Shown: in pieces, positions 9,681 through 20,121 of the stretch | Numbering within the stretch: the stretch's first letter is position 1 | How the letters are laid out: every line of letters starts with the position of its first letter | Origin: Telopea speciosissima | Lineage: Eukaryota > Streptophyta > Magnoliopsida > Proteales > Proteaceae | Reading direction: 5' to 3' | DNA: 64,000 nt | Assembly: GCF_018873765.1 (NCBI RefSeq) | Contig: NC_057925.1 | Coordinates: 60,090,970-60,154,969, forward strand | The notes under the pieces: generated by a model | What the model saw: the letters and a program-made list of their open reading frames with translations, nothing else | The model's database searches: none | Told to the model about the DNA's origin: nothing | Made by a program: the position numbers and the translations under genes

Positions 9681-12600
9681 ATGTTCTACTCGCACTCCTT
9701 TCTTGCTAGGAAAAGTCCTTTAGGAACGATTTGGATGGCAGCGCATATGCAACAGATTCGAAAACCCCAAATTGTAGCCACTGACATCCCTTCCTCGGTC
9801 GGTATGTATCCATCGTTATTTATCTCATTCAACTCTTTTTAGATGTTTGTAAACGAGTTTAAAAGTTAAAATTTTGAGCAAAACACAAACTTCTCTTTGA
9901 TCAGCATCTGTTTGATTTTTATTCCGAAACGAATACTTAATCTTCCGATTCTTCAGTTCATCCCTATTCCCTATTGTTCATCATCGAAAGTCGGAACGGC
10001 ATCTTAAAATTCTGATTTTTATTTTTAGAAATTTAGAAAAATTTGTTCTTTCGGAGAGCCAAGAAGGTCATTCTGACTTTGTACGAACCATTCGAGTTGG
10101 AACCATCAAATGAGAACTCTCCATGAGTGCCACTTCTGTGGTATATCATGAGATGACGCTTTGTTCCTATTTCTTTGTGTTATTTGTTGGTATTCTATTA
10201 TGAGAGGATGCTATGCATGCTCTTTAATCCAATCTGCGTTCAGTGTTTAAAATGTATTTCTTGAGTTAATTTGCTCCAATTGTTTTCTTCTGATGGTGCC
10301 TTTAGATTCTATAATGTTCCCTGAAGTCCCAATTGCGCTGAGATTGTCAGCGCACCTTCTATTGGGTGTCGTTCGGATATATTCAAAGAAGGTGGAGTAT
10401 CTCTGGCGTGACAGCAATGTAATGTGGCGGACAATAAACACTGTCTTTGGCTCAGCAGATGTTAATCTACCAGAGGATGCAACTCATGCTCCGTTTTACG
10501 CTGTCACTTTGCCAGAGACATTTGAGCTTGATGCTTGGGACTTGGATGCCGAGTTCTCTCTTAACGTGTAAGATTTTTTGGGTCTCGCCATCCTGTGTGT
10601 ATGTTATGTTCTGTACCAACTTGTTGGTTGAAATTTGTATTTTGCTTCTCAGATCACCATATAATCATCTCAAGAGTCGTGAAGAGATTACACTGACAGG
10701 TTTTGGTCTTGGATTGATGCTTACATTTGAGAACTTTTTTTCTTTCTTTCTTTGTGAAAACTTATTTGAATTGCACGTATGTTCGAGTAAATGTTTGGTT
10801 TTATATTGTCCACAGATCAAATCCCTGCCGAAGGAGATCCTTATATTGCCTTCTTCATTGATGAGGTCCAAAGTCTAATGAAATTTTGTGTCATTGATAT
10901 GTGTTGTTTCTGATATTTTGAATCCCAAGTACTGTTCAACGCTTGACAGGGACTTTTGCTCTTTATAGGATTTTAGAATGGATATTTCTCCCCCTGCAGA
11001 GATTCCTGAAATTAGTCCAATGGAAGAAGAGTATGCTTCTTTTATATCTTGTGATTTGCTTGCTCTTCTGAATTTTGTGGAATTAAAAAAAGACGGAAAT
11101 AACATGATATCTTTTTATGTAGTGCCCCCTATTCAACTCCAGCAGACAATGGTGTGGGTGTTTCTGATCCTGGTCCAAGTGGTCAAGCAGAAGAGTCCAG
11201 TCAGAGGGATGCAGAAATGCCTACCTCCCAAGGCCTTCCGGAAATTGAAGTTATTCGTGATGCTGTTCATAACTTTAGATCAGAAGACTTTCCAGAGTTG
11301 CCAGAGCTCAGTAATGGTGCTTTTGAACAAAACAGGCAATTCGACCAGAACATGAGTGGGGAAAAGGCTCTTTCTCCAATTATGGAGGAGATGCTAGTTT
11401 CTGGAGGACAATCTGAACCATTTCAGTTACAACCAGAACCACCAACCTCTGTTGCTTCAGAAGAGGCTGTTGAGGGTTTTGATGCACATTTTTCACTGGG
11501 TGGGTTCACCATGAATATCATTACAATATATATATGTTTGTTCTATTTTACTGGGTTAAAAGAGAATTCCATTCGGCCTTTCCATGATATTGGTTTCTCA
11601 TGATGCAGGTCATATGTCACCTGGGCTGGTGATTCAACCAACGCCGCCTATTGAGAAACAAAAAGCTAGACCAAGGAAGAGAAAACAGGTGTTTGATCAG
11701 TCTGTAGTGTTGTCGAATAAGTAAGTGTTATTTTTTTTTCTTAGTGTAAAGTTCTCGTTTACTCTTATACTCATCATTGGTTATGGAATTTCATGTTTTT
11801 AATTTGGGTTTTATAGGTTCATGAAGGAGAGCCTCAAAGACCCCAGTCGTCTGGTGCACCGTCGTAAGAAGCTTCCTTGCACAGATTTGGATGTTTGGAG
11901 GTTCAACAACAGGTTAAGGATGGAGAATGTCTTCCTTGAACCATCAATTTCTGGTGAGTGATTTCCACTTTGCAGGCTGAATCTTGGTACTTCACCAATT
12001 CCAGTCTTTGGAACTGATTTTATGAGGATCTGGACATGTATCTTTCTGCAGGTTTGTGTACAAATCTTCAAAACATATATAAGAAGGATTTCATTTCTTC
12101 CAGAGTTGGTTCAATTCCCACAGAGGATGCTCCTGCTGAGTCGAGGGGTGCACAGTCTCCTGCTCCCATACCTGACCATGAGATGGAAATTGAACACCTT
12201 CGATTTGAGGAAGGCCATGTTGGTCTCAGTTCCATTCCTGAATTGATGCCTTCCTCACCTGGATTGGTGCCTTCTCCATCAGTAAGAGACGAATTCACTC
12301 CCATCCATGCCAGTAGTTTAGGGCCCTCAGAAATGTCAGCTGGAACTGAAGTATTGCCAACACCGGATCTAGAGGGATTTACCAAACCACCCAGCACTGA
12401 GCCAGGAACACCAATGACTCGTTTCGAGGATCATTTCACTCTCAGAGATGATTTTTCAGTTATTCCAGAGTTGCTGAATTCTGCAGAAACAGATGTGAGT
12501 TGTGTGTGTTGTGTGAGGGAGATGGATCCTGCAAGCACTAAATGCAGTATGTTACTGATTCAATGGTATTTTCTCATGCAATGTAGGACCTAAATTTTCT

Positions 12601-15201
12601 GGAAGCATATGACACACCAGCTAGTAAGCTACCTGGTATGCCAAAAAAATTTCCATCCCATATGCAGTTGCTTTGAATGATTTCCTGATTTGCATAGTGT
12701 TTTGTTCCATTTTGTTTTTGGAAGCTTATTTTCAAATGATTAGTGGAATAACATTTAGAAGCTTAAATGTATTTAAGTGATCTCCATCTGTTGTGATAGT
12801 TAGATATTCTTAGTGAAATTCCCATTTCTGTTAACAGGGCACAGACAAAATGAAGAAATTGACACATTGTCTGTAAGGACCAGGTAGGCATTTGTATTTT
12901 AGACCTTAAGATCTGAGTAGCATTTTATAATCTCTACTGGCCTTTACATGTTTGAATTGAATGACCTGCAGGGCTGTGGCTCAGTATTTGAGAAGGCAGT
13001 CGCCTTCAACCCCAAATTCAAGGGGCCCATCAGGAAGCCTTAGCTTGAACAAGATTTTAGAAGGAAAAACCAGAAAATTAAGTGCGCGGATGTTCTTTGA
13101 AACACTGGTAGGCTTATTAGAAGTTCTATTTAAAGATGCAATTGCAATATTTCATGATTCCCTTCCATACAAAATTTGTCTGTTAATACTATTTTTTTAG
13201 GGGGGGGGAGACCACTTGATTTGTATCTTTTATATTTACATATTGTACCTTCATATAGTTGTGTCTATCCTTAAAATCGTAATCTCAGAAATGCTATTTT
13301 GGTCAACAAACTTCTTGTATTACACCATGAAGAATGACATAGGAGTAATTGTCAGCAAGTGATCACTCTGACTGCCTAAGAAATGTGATTTCCTGCCGAA
13401 GTTGGTGAACTCTAAATTTCAATATTCTTTCAATTGGTTCTCGGCTGTTGCATTGCTTATTTCCTTGGCAGCCCTCAAAAACGAGAAACCCCTACTAGAC
13501 AGACTGTGATCGGTGCAAAAACTATGACATAATACCTTTTTCTTGTCAAAAGTTATAACATGTCTTTGATTCTGTAACTCAATAATTAATCTAGCCTACC
13601 TTAGTCTGTCCTCCAATTTACATTTTAGCAGACTGGGACTATTCCAAGTGGTTAATTTTGTCATACTTTAATGTACCAATCTAAATATTGGAGCTAGCAT
13701 TGATACTGAACTGATACACACAAGGTAAATCTCTCACATAAAATCACTAACCCTGATACACTTCACAAGTGATTTCTGAATACATTGTTGTTGCTGAAGC
13801 TAAGAGCAAATCGACACATAAAATTTTAGTACAGAAAAAGATAAGCAGCCTCAATACGTTGTCATTCTTCATGTGATGCTCCAAAACAAACACCAGAATT
13901 TTGACAGGTTCTAACATTAAGCAGTCTGATAAACCAACTCTTGTTAGCTTATTTCCTCTGTTTTTTGGTGGAAGGAGGGCTAAACTGGTAGCTTTTTTCT
14001 CCAAAGCTGAATATCTTGTGTCTTTCAAACAACCTCCCTTTCCACTTTGGTGTACCTTTGAAGATGGAAAATGTAAGTTTAATTATTTTTTCCCAATAGG
14101 TGGTATCAGAGCCATGGCGTGGCAATTCCAGTGTACCTCCAAGAATGGATAAAATCCCTTGGGGAAGATCTCAATCCCCACATGTGCTCTAGTGTGCAGG
14201 GGAGATTTTTGGGGTTCCATGCAAAGGCAACAATCCCACATCGGATGTGAAGGCTAATAAGGACTTGGGCACCTTCTCCTTAACGGCTAGTTTTTTATGG
14301 TGAGTTCTACCCGAGTCCCAACAGCATGTCACCCATATATACAGGAAAGATCAATATATTTTCCAGTACCAACATGAAAGTGAATAGTTGATTCATTCCT
14401 ACTTATATTACTCAAATAAGAGAGAGGATGGAACTACCTCCCCCTCTCCCTCCTTTGGATAACCATGGAACTGACTTTGTTTATAATGATAAGTGGATGG
14501 TAGGGTACTCGATTAAACGAATTCATTGGTGATTTGGTCAACCCATCACTAGTCAAAACCTTAGCCTTGTGTTTTTGAAGTTCATACTTCAGATAGAGGC
14601 TTTTAATGCAAGACATGGGTTTTTTTTTTAATTGGGGATTGATACTTTATGCAACTTCTTGTGAATGTACTTGTTCTCTAATTGCATAGAACTCATTATG
14701 AGGGTTTAATAGATGTTGGGTCTTTGCTTGGGGTGTCTGTTCTTGTCTCATAATGTGACTAGTTCTTCGTCTCAGTTTTGGCAAGCTTAGTGCACAAGAT
14801 CAAAGTTGTATTTCTCATCTAATTCCTTATTGCTAGTGCAATTGTTTCTAATATACTTCTGTTCTTTATTGCTATCCATATCAATCTTCAGTGTTGGAAT
14901 TTTCTTTTGACAATTTAAATCCATTTCGTTCAGAAAACTATGTTCTAATCTCTCTTGAACCATCCTCAGTCTGTGTGTTCAGTTGCAAAACTGTATCTTT
15001 GTTCTCATAATGTTGATGGTTGATTTTATTCGAAAAAATGTTGATTAGAGTTGTGATTGTATATTTTAGGGGATATATGATTATATTATCAATGAATTGT
15101 AGGTTTTGAAGAGTTATGGGCTAATCGACGTACAACAAGAAGTACCTTATGGTGACGTTATTTTGAAGTTGACTCGAAAATTTTCAAAAGCTCAACTTTG
15201 A
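9681..15201 (+). CDS. RAD21/SCC1 cohesin kleisin subunit (SYN3-like)
   Basis: Thirteen exons: 9681-9801, 10306-10567, 10653-10699, 10816-10865, 10969-11030, 11123-11499, 11609-11720, 11817-11953, 12052-12494, 12587-12635, 12838-12883, 12972-13107 and 15103-15201. Together they are 1941 nt, or 646 residues plus stop, close to Arabidopsis SYN3. The N-terminal Rad21/Rec8 domain, which binds SMC3, begins MFYSHSFLARKSPLGTIWMA and continues with FPEVPIALRLSAHLLLGVVRI. The C-terminal winged helix, which binds SMC1, contains LSLNKILEGKTRKLSARMFF and ends VQQEVPYGDVILKLTRKFSK. The middle is acidic and low in conservation, as usual for kleisins and the place where separase cuts. It acts in the nucleus as the bridge of the cohesin ring. 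The last intron is 2.0 kb and holds an LTR-element remnant. Which SYN paralogue it is was not tested. Confidence 0.93.
13108..15102. other. last intron of RAD21 gene (2.0 kb)
   Basis: This long intron separates the winged-helix exon ending in FFETL from the final exon starting VLKSYGLIDV. Apart from the LTR-element remnant at about 14101-14330 and a short G-run near 13201, nothing was recognised. The open frames in it are not conserved-looking. Confidence 0.7.
14101..14330 (+). mobile_element. TRIM/Copia-like LTR retroelement remnant with tRNA-Met primer site
   Basis: TGGTATCAGAGC at 14101-14112 is the standard plant primer-binding site, complementary to the 3' end of initiator tRNA-Met. About 120 bp further on is a purine-rich stretch (gcaggggagattttt), then LTR-like sequence with cccacatcggatgtgaagg, ccttaacggctag and a terminal gagtcccaaca. 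The same phrases occur in the element at 45570-45820. There is no room for gag or pol, so it is either a miniature (TRIM) element or a deletion relic. It lies in the RAD21 intron. Confidence 0.6.
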
Positions 15202-17691
15202 GGTCATATTCCTTTGACATGATTGCAGGCCTTCATGTACATATGTAAGTAACCAAGCCCTTGGTAGGACTGATGCGTGATATATTATCTTTTTTCAATC
15301 TTCTACTGAAATCAGAGTAGAATTACAGTCTGAACCATGACATTGTTCAATAAATTAAACATAATTTAGTAAATGTTGCTTTGTGGGAAAGTGGTCATCT
15401 TGTTAAAGGTTTGAGATTTAAATTTGTGTAGAATGCATTGGAAGCCAAAGAAACCATCAGGCCACATGCAGGCTACTTAAACTTACATATTATGTACACC
15501 TTACTGAATTGTTAAAACCTTAAAATGTCTTGATGCGACTGTAGAACTTATGTGCTTTATTGTCTCAATAGTTCAATTGTTTCGTTCAGTCTGATTTTTG
15601 AAACACTGATTGACATCTAATTGCTCCTCTTCATAAAATAGACAACCTACTGCAGCATTACCTCATTAACTTTGACCAGATTACTGGAATACCTCTTCAA
15701 ATGCATAAATTATCAATACTGTTCCTTGTTATTTAACCCCATCTAAATGCCATTGAAAACAATGCACTCATTTCCCTGAGTTACTCAAATGACCAGAATG
15801 ATTTTTCTGACATGTGAGAAGCATGTGCCTATTGTAAAAGCTGTAATTCACCGATATTGAAAATGCAAATTCTTAATATTTCTTTATTCTCATTCAAAGA
15901 ATCAAAGGGCTTGGTTGGGTGTTAGAATTGTTCTTCCTGGTGCATATTCTATGTAAAAACTGGTTCCATTGATTTCTTCTCAGTGCCATTTTAGGTTTCA
16001 AAGTTTGTCTCTCTGTTTGATTAGCTTTTCTAACATTACTTGCGAGGAAAGTGTCCTCTTAAAATCATGTTACTGGAACGGCAAATCCTTTGTATTTCAT
16101 TCACTAAACATTCAAAGAGTCAGAAGCTTGGCTGGACATTAGATTTATATTCTGTGATGCTTATTTTGTGAGTTCTGATTCCATTGATTTCCTGCCTGAG
16201 CCATTCAAGGTTTCAAATTGAATGTAGATAAAGAGATAAATATGTAAAAAGCATCTACGCTTTGATTTGGTGTTTTGTATTGTAGAAACCAGAATTTTTT
16301 CCTTTATATTTGGGAGCTTGAGATAATTCTTTGTTTCAATGAATTGCAGTTATGTTTATACAGGAGTATTGATGGAATCTACTCTCTAAGTGCAAAATTG
16401 AGCTGCAACCAGGAAAGGAAAGCTGTTAATTTTTAAGGCATTTATGGGTACTCCAACAAATTATGCTAAATTATTGTAGTAATCTATACCTAGGAAGCAA
16501 AGTTGACAAAACTTGGAAAGCTTTTCTGGTATGTGGTCGATCATATTGAGAATTGTCTGGGGCATTCAAGGCTGCATACCATCAGATATGAGTTTATTTA
16601 CCTCAGCATTCATGTAAGTCGCTTCAGCTCTAATGACACTTCTCTTATGAAGTGTTTTGTAAGTCATGTACACATGTCCTGGAATTCACCAAATGCAGCT
16701 TGAATATCTAAACCAAGTAAAAAATAATCTCACCCAACCATTGGAATATCAGCTGCCATTTATTTTCTTAGTTGAAAGAACTTCACTTAAATTAGATCAT
16801 TTGGTTTTTTCTTTTTCCTATTTATTTTAGTTGTTGAAAGATCATTGGATGTTTGGCTGTAACTGGATTTTTTTTTTCGGTGACAGTTGTGTCTGGATTA
16901 TTATTTCCAAGAAACTAAAAGAAAATAGCTCTTGTAAGTAGTATCAGGGCCAGATCGTTCCAAGATCCAGATCGGAATTGGCCATAATTGGACTGGAAAC
17001 TGAGGGAAATAATCTGAAACCTTAGTTTTGGTATTGGATTGGTGGATTAGGCCCGATCCACCGGAATATTTTTCAAGTCTGTCTTTTTTTCTTTTTCTTT
17101 TTTAAAACCCTCTAGTAATGCATGATTATTGCATGGTATATAACGTTTTGTTTCAGATTGATGAGCCACATAATAAAAGGCTCTGTTTGGTATGTATTCT
17201 TGAAATGAAACAGTTATTCTTATGGATCTGAGTTTTTTTCCACTCTTGGTGAATGGATGGGTTGATGGGCGTAAAAGGGATCACTAGGGTGTTTTGGGAA
17301 AATTTAAAAACCCTAGACATAGGATCATGTGAATTTACCGATCAACTCACAGTGAATTTAATGTTTTTAGAAAATACTAAAACCCTAGACACAAGATCAT
17401 GTGAATTTATCATTCAACTCCCAGTGAATTTAAAAATCTCATTCCAATGATTCTCCTTAAAAAAAAATAAAAAAATCCAGTTCGACCTTGGAATCTACTT
17501 TTGTATGCGGACGACACGTAGAGAGAGACGGTTGAAATTACCGTTATTTATAAAAACAGGGATGAGAGAACTTCTCATACTCTTATTCCTCAATTATTTG
17601 ATAGGCGCAGACCAGTACACACATTGAAGCGTTCAAAAGCAAAAGTTGAAACAGCTACCCATGGGGTCCACTCCACGATACCAGCATAGTA
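15202..17691. other. intergenic, no gene recognised
   Basis: RAD21 is followed by 2.5 kb of AT-rich sequence with no convincing coding frame. It has a faint direct repeat (tccattgatttc...ggtttcaaa near 15967 and 16181), a stretch with gatcc/gatcgg words near 16950-17060 like others in the window, and the 72-bp tandem repeat at 17307-17433. Confidence 0.5.
17307..17433. repeat. 72-bp tandem duplication
   Basis: AAAACCCTAGACA, gatcatgtgaattta and cagtgaattta occur in the same order starting at about 17307 and again at about 17379, with roughly 85-90 percent identity by eye. Non-coding. Confidence 0.75.
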
Positions 17692-17803
17692 CACGTGTAA
17701 GCACCAGGGGATACATGATACGTTGTCCGCCCATATGGGCCTATGGGCTCGTTGGCCTTTTGGTTGGCTTCCGATCCATACTTTTGTGTCTCTTGTATAA
17801 ATA
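17692..17803 (+). promoter_or_regulatory. G-box and TATA box of small gene 1
   Basis: CACGTG (inside the palindrome ACACGTGT) is at 17692-17697, and TATAAATA is at 17796-17803. That would place a transcription start near 17830 and a leader of about 155 nt before the ATG at 17985. A G-box 100 bp ahead of TATA suggests regulation by bHLH or bZIP factors (light, jasmonate or abscisic acid); this is inference. Confidence 0.5.
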
Positions 17804-17984
17804 AGGAGCATGGTAGTGGTAGATTCTTTCAAGATCTAACTCTGAAGCTCTGAGGTTCTTAGTTCTCAAGTCTCAACACAAAGAGAGATCCAAATTCTAA
17901 TTGATTCCAAACCTGTAAAGCTCTTCTGCAATTCTCTTGTTGTTGTTCTTGTGTGTTTGTGATAGCTCCTGGGGTAGATCAATA

Positions 17985-18188
17985 ATGGCGTTGATGTCAG
18001 TTCTCTTCAGCTGCTTTGGGCCTTCTTCTTCTTCCTCCCGTGTCTCCAACGAATTGATGGAAGCTGCTGATCAACGAAACCAGAAAAAGTCTGATCAGAA
18101 AGATAAACCAGTCAAAGCGAAACCAAAATCTGGAGCTCCAATTCCACTTTCTTACTTTCCCGTTAACTCAAACCTCTCTCGCCTGTAG
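17985..18188 (+). CDS. small protein, SYFPxNSxxSRL family, copy 1 (67 aa)
   Basis: This intron-less frame of 67 residues begins MALMSVLFSCFGPSSSS and ends APIPLSYFPVNSNLSRL. The layout is a short hydrophobic start, a serine run, a lysine- and glutamine-rich linker (KKSDQKDKPVKAKPK), then the conserved C-terminal motif. The same motif ends the two other small genes at 19948 and 23248. An in-frame ATG exists at 17937, but the ATG at 17985 fits the length of the relatives better. I do not recognise a named function. A TATA box lies 180 bp upstream. The conservation of the tail over the diverged N-terminus suggests the tail is the working part. Confidence 0.7.
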   Translation: MALMSVLFSCFGPSSSSSRVSNELMEAADQRNQKKSDQKDKPVKAKPKSGAPIPLSYFPVNSNLSRL

Positions 18189-19124
18189 CATTTCTTCTTT
18201 GTTGTAATAACTGTCTCTGTCTCTGTTACCATGAAATATGCAGAAATGAAAAACCCCTGGCAGGGGTAGGTTATAGAGTACTTTTGTGTTTGTGTTTCTA
18301 TAATGGCTGTTTAATTTCAATCTGCATATTTTGTTACTTTTTTTTGGAATCGAAAACTCTTAACATAACAGGATTGCATGCAGGAATTAAGTACAGATTT
18401 TTTTTGTTTTTGAATTTGTTGACAGATCAGGCCGATTCTGGAAATCACCTCGGGAATTGATTCTGGGATGCTGGAATAGAAATTGGTTCATTTTCTAGAT
18501 TTTCAAATTCAAAATTCTTGGTTTATTCACTATATTAAGAGAGAGGGATGGACAGGTTACCTCACATTTTTATTCGTATCATACATTTCTAGAATGGGAG
18601 AAGAGTTTTGATGACTGTTTATCCAAATTCGTATTTCAATTTCCTTCATTCCTTAGAAACTAAGAAAAGAACTAGAAAATGTGAGAGCAAAGTAAAACAA
18701 TTGAGGCAAGAATCTTTCACAATTAAGTAAAAAAAATTCAAAATGATCAAGGATTAAGTTCTCCTTCACCCTTTGGCCCCCTTAAATTACCATTATTTAA
18801 TAAGGATTTGTTATGCAGAATATGCCCTGCGTCAGATGGGATAGATGAAAAGATTCTTTCTTCACCATGGGTGGGGAGTAATTGGATCCAATGATCGAAG
18901 GGTATTTAGAGACTTACATTATCTAATTACAAGTAGTAGGGGTGTCAAAAATAAAACCGAACTGGTCAAATTGACTAAACCTATTCGTACAGGCGTGAAC
19001 CGAACTGATTTCTTATCAGGCCGGATTTGGTTTGGGGTATGATAAAACCAGTTGAAAATGACCGAATCGAGCCAAAACTACAAACCGGATCAAAATCGAT
19101 AAGGCTTTGATTTGACCAACCCTA
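18189..19124. other. intergenic with dispersed repeats
   Basis: This is the 3' flank of small gene 1, then AT-rich sequence. About 18740-18890 carries ttcaccctttgg and ttcaccatgggtggggag words that recur at about 32945-33130 and 39480. The block at 18939-19120 is listed separately. No coding sequence was recognised. Confidence 0.4.
18939..19120. repeat. dispersed repeat with ggggtgtcaa end and ccgaac/ggtttgg words
   Basis: It begins GGGGTGTCAAAAATAAAACC and is rich in gaaccgaactg, ggtttgg and ccggat words, ending near ttgaccaaccc. A longer relative is at 46498-46810 in a lipoxygenase intron. The inverted ends hint at a small DNA transposon. Non-coding. Confidence 0.5.
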
Positions 19125-19356
19125 AGAACCAATTGACTGTCTTGTCAATTTGGAAATGATCAAAATAACGACTGGACCGTCCGGAAGTAGTGACGCAACG
19201 GCAATGGGGTGGACTGTTGGAGTCTGAAGTCTAAACTCTAATACAAATGTGTGATATTGGGAATCCCTTATTTCATCATTGCTCCAATCAGAATCAGCCA
19301 CTTGTAAACTTCCCACAACAGTTCGTAACTCGGAGACGAAACTATTGCGTAGCAAC

Positions 19357-19805
19357 GTTCAAGATTTTTGATTTTTATCTTTTGGGGATAGAAATAAAGT
19401 GCGCAGGAAAAGCGCACCAAGAAGTGGAAAATAACCAGTCAATCCATCCTGCTAAGGAGACCGCCTTCCTGGCAACACAGATCTTTTATGGCGTGCTGCC
19501 CTGTCCTATCTGTGTTGCGTAGATACAGGGTCGCGTGTAATGATCGCTTTATTTCCATTCAGGCAGGGGTAAGGCGATCAATGCACGCCACCTTGTGTCT
19601 AGAACAGGCAGCCCGCACCATAGAAGATCTGAATCCCGGGTCAAGGTGTCAGCCATGCTATTAATCTACCAGAAAATATGCAAAAAATTACAACGAAGGA
19701 TAACCGTTCAAGATATGAAAATGGGAATGGGAAGAAGACAATATCTACAAGGCCCTGACCAGAAAACGTGCTTAAAAAAATGGCCATTAATATACCTAAA
19801 ATATA
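19357..19805. mobile_element. probable insertion of about 450 bp in left duplication copy
   Basis: The right copy runs directly from gcaacgttca to taatggctaagc; here about 450 bp lie between. The insert has short inverted arms (gcaacacagat/atctgtgttgc, about 19471-19519, and tgatcgc/gcgatca, about 19540-19580). I did not find clear target duplications, so the type is undecided. It could equally be a deletion in the other copy. Confidence 0.4.
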
Positions 19806-19947
19806 TACTTAATGGCTAAGCAAGCAATCGCCAGCCATTCTTATATTTATTTATATGTAGTAATCAGAATGGTGGATATAGATCGAAGAAGGAAGAAGGC
19901 TCAGTCAAGAAGTAAAGATCAACGATCAGTGGAGATCGATCAGAATA

Positions 19948-20121
19948 ATGGGTTTCTTATCGTTCGTTTATTCTGTTTTCTGTGGTCGTCGATCCTCTCG
20001 TATTTCAGGAGACGACATGAAATGCGCACCCAATAAACCCAAAGCAGATCATGAAGCTCGAGCTCCAGTTCCAATTCCAGTTTCTTACTTTCCTGTCAAC
20101 TCAAACCTTTCTAGCCTTTAG
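19948..20121 (+). CDS. small protein, SYFPxNSxxSRL family, copy 2 (57 aa)
   Basis: This single-exon frame of 57 residues begins MGFLSFVYSVFCGRRSSR and ends PVPIPVSYFPVNSNLSSL. It is intact, and differs from copy 3 at 23248 by scattered substitutions and one missing lysine or proline in the middle (CAPNKPKAD against CPPTKKPKAD). The penultimate R of the other two copies is S here. Glycine at position 2 and a nearby cysteine could allow lipid attachment, but Ser is at residue 5, not 6, so myristoylation is weakly supported. No function is recognised. AATAAA lies 160 bp downstream. Confidence 0.72.
   Translation: MGFLSFVYSVFCGRRSSRISGDDMKCAPNKPKADHEARAPVPIPVSYFPVNSNLSSL

Noticed and set aside
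12068-12397. Minus-strand frame of 109 codons over RAD21 exon 9
   Set aside because: Antisense shadow of a coding exon; the sense frame joins neighbouring exons in phase and fits the kleisin family.
13901-14152. Open frame of 83 codons in the last RAD21 intron
   Set aside because: It runs into the LTR primer-binding-site region and shows no protein similarity I recognise.
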